Shown: in pieces, positions 60,140 to 64,000 of the stretch | How positions within the stretch are numbered: position 1 is the first letter of the stretch | Layout of the letters: each line of letters begins with the position of its first letter | Made by a program: the position numbers and the translations under genes | Source of the DNA: Gibbula magus | Lineage: Eukaryota; Mollusca; Gastropoda; Trochida; Trochidae | Length of the DNA stretch: 64,000 bases | Direction: 5' to 3' | Assembly: GCA_936450465.1 (NCBI GenBank) | Contig: OW388291.1 | Span: forward strand, 36,742,656-36,806,655 | Notes under the pieces: generated by a model | The model's database searches: none | What the model was told of the DNA's origin: nothing | Seen by the model: only the letters and a program-made list of their open reading frames with translations

Positions 60140-63100
60140 GTTAAAATATATTGAGGCTTCAACAAAAGAATTCATGGACTTGTTGATCAATATGGTTCCC
60201 GACGATTATTTGTCTTTAATGAACGACCTGACATTCAAACACTTCTGCATCATCATTTACACAAAAGAACGAACAGACTACTGGTAATGACACTGTTAAC
60301 TGACATCAACTCTGAGAATGTTTGGTATGACTGTGACTCCATCAGGTACCTTTGTCTGCAGATCTGAACGGCTGATATGCATTCCTTATGTTGTTTTCTC
60401 ATCGTTTTGTCAGTCGCAACACTTGCTTATAGACAGTGTTCATATGTAGACGTGTATTGAATAGTTTTGTAGTTATTTATGTTTTGACTTATAATAAATC
60501 ACTAAGCAATCAATGGTTGTCTCCAATCTGCATCCTAATAAACAAAAAATCTATTGTTGTTCGTGAGACTTGCAGATATAAATATTCTAATATTTGAACC
60601 AGTCAATAGATTAGGGAATGTAAGTCAAAAGAGTAGAGTGGCATTTTTTTCTCGTCAAATGCGGACAAAGTAATAAAGACACATATCATCAGAAATAGTA
60701 CCTTTAATAATGGGGATGCAGCACTCAGAGATGCACACAGTAAAGACAAATATCACAATATCATATGGGAAGTATTGACGTTTCTCAAAGTGAAAATACA
60801 CTTGAAGTATCATTTTCAATGTCCATTAGCATTCAGCAAAATCACCACAAATATGCCACAGACCATTTTACCATGAGGTCAGCGTGATGCTTATTTCAGT
60901 CGCCTACAAGCAATGGAACGTATAGACAACTGTCATTACATTATGCATTACATTAATCATATAAACACAGTTTTTAAAACAAAGTTTATGTTTGATGCAA
61001 GTTTTCTTGCAGGTTTGAGCAACTTCAAAAGAACAGTTTCTCCAAATACTCATATGGTAATAATTTCAAAAACAAAACAGATGTATTAAAAACAAAATTG
61101 TACGGTTAAAATGTATATTAAAGATATTAATTATTTCCCAGGATATTTGAATTTAAGGTTACACAATAGATTTCTCAAATGAAATGGAATATTGACTTTA
61201 TGCCTACTGTCATTGTCTCTGCCGTTACATGATCAGTTTTGCATGAAATTGTATTTGGTTCTAAAATGTAGCATATAACAATAGGTGCTGGTTTAGGTTA
61301 TACCTTCGACTTTCATGTTCATCCCCAAATGCTTAATATATCAAATATATATTTCAATGAAAACCAAGGAACGGTTTCATACATGTGCAGGAGCCGGCAA
61401 TTATTGCTCTATCTCACGTATGTACTCGTTTTAAGACCTATAAAAAGCTATAGAAGTCCTCCTGTCTACTTTATTAAAGTTTCCAAAATTATGTTTGACT
61501 TAATAGCTGCAGCAAGCCAAGGTCCATTGTCCGGTTTTCGACCACGACTTTGAATGGCTGTATATTCGTTATACTTAACTGATTGACCTTAAACTGTTTG
61601 TTCGGTTATAGTTGATAATTCTCAATTAAATAACACAGATTATAACATTGGACAGTCAATGTATATGTGACCTCACCATCATGATTATGCCCCTTTAAGC
61701 AACACACCTTAGGCAGTGTCTTTGAAGTTCCATTGCCGTCGGAGTGAGACTCTTCTTGTCCATAGGCATTTTTCTTTGAAAGACCAGTCACAACTTCTTC
61801 TGCAAGTAAAAGTGGTTCATTGGTGGTTCAAAAGAACGTTTATTCTAAAGGTATCGCACCAAGGGATGGTATTGAATCAGCTAATTTTGACAAAAGGGTA
61901 TTTTAATTTGTACAGGTATAACATACCAATGTGTATTGTTATTCATTGTTAGGGGTATATAAATGATGAACTTCTATAATTTCCAGTCAATCATGTTTTC
62001 TGCCGTTCATTTAGGTCATTGTTGCACCTCTTTGTTTATAAGTACTTGAATTGAACAAGTAGTTAACGTGAATTACCGATAATATTATTTTACTGAGGTT
62101 GTTTTCTGTCTGAATATTTATGGAATTTGATCATCTTATTATTGTTTCTTAAAAGTCATAAATCTGTACCAGTGAGTAGTTTACCAAAAGATCACCGAGG
62201 TATACATGAACATGAATGAATCACATTGATAATGAAATGTATAAGGATATTTATAAATAATTGTATTTACGGTGTTATCTAGCATGACTATGTTATCACT
62301 GGGATAGGGTTTCCTTTCCCACTGATGTAATTAAAAGAATGTTATAGTGTTATATTCCTATAACTTTTATTGACAAATATCTTATTTATCCTGAATCCAG
62401 CCGACCTTTGTCGGAGATCATTGCCTTCAAACGACGACTTTGGCACAATATTGATAAAAGGTGTGCTAATTCAAAACTCACTAATTGCTATCGCAGACAT
62501 AGTCTTAAGGCTTTCCCAGTCAGTTACTGTCATTTACTAAGACATCCATCCCATTGTATACCCTTTATAGTCAACAGTTATAGTTATTGTACAAAGAGTC
62601 GATATAACCCAAATATATGACTTGAATCAGATCCAATGCTTACAAATGAGCCAAATCGCTATAGCAACCTACTAAAATAAGTAGCATAAACGATCTAAGA
62701 AATTTCAAAAGGAGCATTCAACACTATCAATCTTTATCTTCAGACATTAAAGATATGTATCAACCTTGTTCTGTCAGAAAGGAGATTAAATCGTCAAGAA
62801 TGATGTTGCTTATATTTGTGAGCTATCAGTAAAATACAATCTTGTGTATATAAACCTGATTACGAGTTTCTTTAGATTTAACTCATACTTTTTACATTAA
62901 GGAATATAATTCTTAAATAAATATATAATGACAACAACTGATGTATTTTGAACATATGTTCGTGAGGATATCAGAAAAATTGGTATCGCTCCTTACACTG
63001 TTCTTATGCCAATGTCAAACAAATGAAGTCAACGATAAACTCTCAACACTGTGCCTATATCTATTTTCGCATCATTGTGTCAGAGTAACATCCGTGTTTA

Positions 63101-63310
63101 CGAAGGCACTTTCGTACATGTACTTAACCCTTGATTTGACGTTTTAACAGTAAATGATTTAAATACATGGATACACCACCAGCATTAAATATTTATATTT
63201 ATGTATTTCATAAGTTGAAAGTTTTGGTACATAAATTACATAATAAGTTACATAAATTTACAAGTTTATATCGGGCCCTGTAATTAACACACAATAAAAA
63301 GTTATGTATT
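60140..63310. other. Non-coding stretch, no gene recognised
   Basis: AT-rich. Frames of 60-78 codons occur on both strands with no recognisable motif. No transposon ends were seen. Confidence 0.45.
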
Positions 63311-63319
63311 TACATATAT

Positions 63320-63618
63320 ATGAAGTGAGTTGGGGTTTAACGACGATTTCAAGAATATTTACTTATACCACGGCTGCTTGTATTCTTGCAAGGAGAACGC
63401 CATGGTGGCTATTCATTGAAGTGAGACCTGCAAGCATCGCCTTGAACCAGTGAACCATTGGTTGTACTGCACTGAAATTAAGTGAAACATTACACTCAAA
63501 CCTTACTGAATGTAGAATAGTTCTCCACAGCAAACAGTTGCCGAGCACCTGGCGAGATTTGAATCCCGGACCTCTCGATCCGAAGCCAAATACCTTACCA
63601 CTGTACTGTCCCGCCCCT
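63320..63618 (-). mobile_element. tRNA-derived SINE, near full length
   Basis: On the minus strand it starts at about 63616 with GCGGGACAGTACAGTGGTAA, where CAGTACAGTGG fits an A-box. Then comes GGATTCAAATCTCG (about 63553-63566), a clear Pol III B-box about 40 bp downstream. The 3' end reads GAAATCGTCGTTAAACCCCA and ACTCACTTCA near 63320-63345, the gastropod SINE tail. A possible target duplication is ATTTACATATA (63309-63319) against TTTTACAAATA (63618-63628), imperfect. The 124-codon frame at 63363-63737 translates this SINE (VFGFGSRGPGFKSRQ) and is not a gene. The family identity is from memory. Confidence 0.8.
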
Positions 63619-63628
63619 TTTACAAATA

Positions 63629-64000
63629 ATAGCGGGGTATCATTTGGGCCATCATATTGTGTTCCAGTATGGTAATAAATGGTGGTTACCAGTAACTCAT
63701 GTCTTTCAATGTGGAAGTATCGCTTAACAGGTGTCACTATTTTAATACAGACTTAAACAGATTTAACTTAATATTACATTCCTTGTTTCAATCAATTTGT
63801 GAATGGTTATCACCCGAAGCGAAGTATAAATTAGGTTCACAATGTATCTACAAACATCATTTATACACACATGCATCATCATTACAAACACGGCGTAACA
63901 AATGTTTTGTAATGACGTTGTCAACTGCTATCGTCGTTTAAAATGTCTGGCATGACAACATATCCATCAAATACCCCTTTTCTGGTGATCCCAACGCCTG
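63629..64000. other. Non-coding stretch, nothing recognised
   Basis: Flank of the SINE; an unrecognised 80-codon frame only. Confidence 0.5.

Noticed and set aside
63363..63737. 124-codon minus-strand frame
   Set aside because: It translates the tRNA-derived SINE. The GSRGPGFKSR stretch is the B-box region read as protein.

Overview
The window reads as AT-rich, non-coding nuclear DNA from an animal, most likely a gastropod mollusc. Two retroposed sequences point there: a short insertion at 24040-24090 and a tRNA-headed SINE at 63320-63618. Both carry the GTGAGT / TTTAACG(C)CG tail that I recall from gastropod (for example abalone) SINEs. I recognise no host exon in 64 kb. The open reading frames are short and uncharacterised, and the only protein-like reading frames are broken non-LTR retrotransposon pieces. 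The window is therefore probably a large intron or an intergenic stretch.

Region by region: a homopolymer G tract and unique DNA (1-882); an 85-monomer, 28-bp satellite in perfect register (883-3264), with higher-order duplications in its 3' half; about 9 kb of unremarkable DNA with a cluster of three CACGTG boxes near 4.8 kb; then several diverged local tandem duplications (12.7, 13.4, 15.4-16.3, 22.9-24.3 and 25.9-26.7 kb). A SINE-like piece follows at 27.1-27.5 kb, a decayed minus-strand LINE 3' end at 28.8-29.2 kb, and an LTR-like stretch at 31.4-31.8 kb.

The most informative part is 33.6-40.8 kb. It is a tandem duplication of a ~1.3 kb unit, and the two copies carry different transposon insertions. 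Copy 1 holds a 5'-truncated LINE (33941-35552, 7-bp target duplication) and a 469-bp TA-flanked MITE (36309-36777). Copy 2 holds a 2.45-kb TTAA-flanked DNA transposon (37645-40095). Each copy is the empty site for the insertion(s) in the other, so all ends can be read almost to the base. A fourth element, with 17-bp perfect inverted repeats and a TTA target duplication (PIF/Harbinger-like, non-autonomous), lies at 42033-43724.

From 44 to 60 kb there are several diverged dispersed repeat families (called R1, R2 and R3 here), a strong 21-bp hairpin at 51.6 kb and two local tandem duplications at 59.3-60.1 kb. The window ends with the SINE at 63.3-63.6 kb. Nothing suggests genes acting together; the biology here is repeat biology. 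All similarity judgements were made by eye, without alignment software or database searches.
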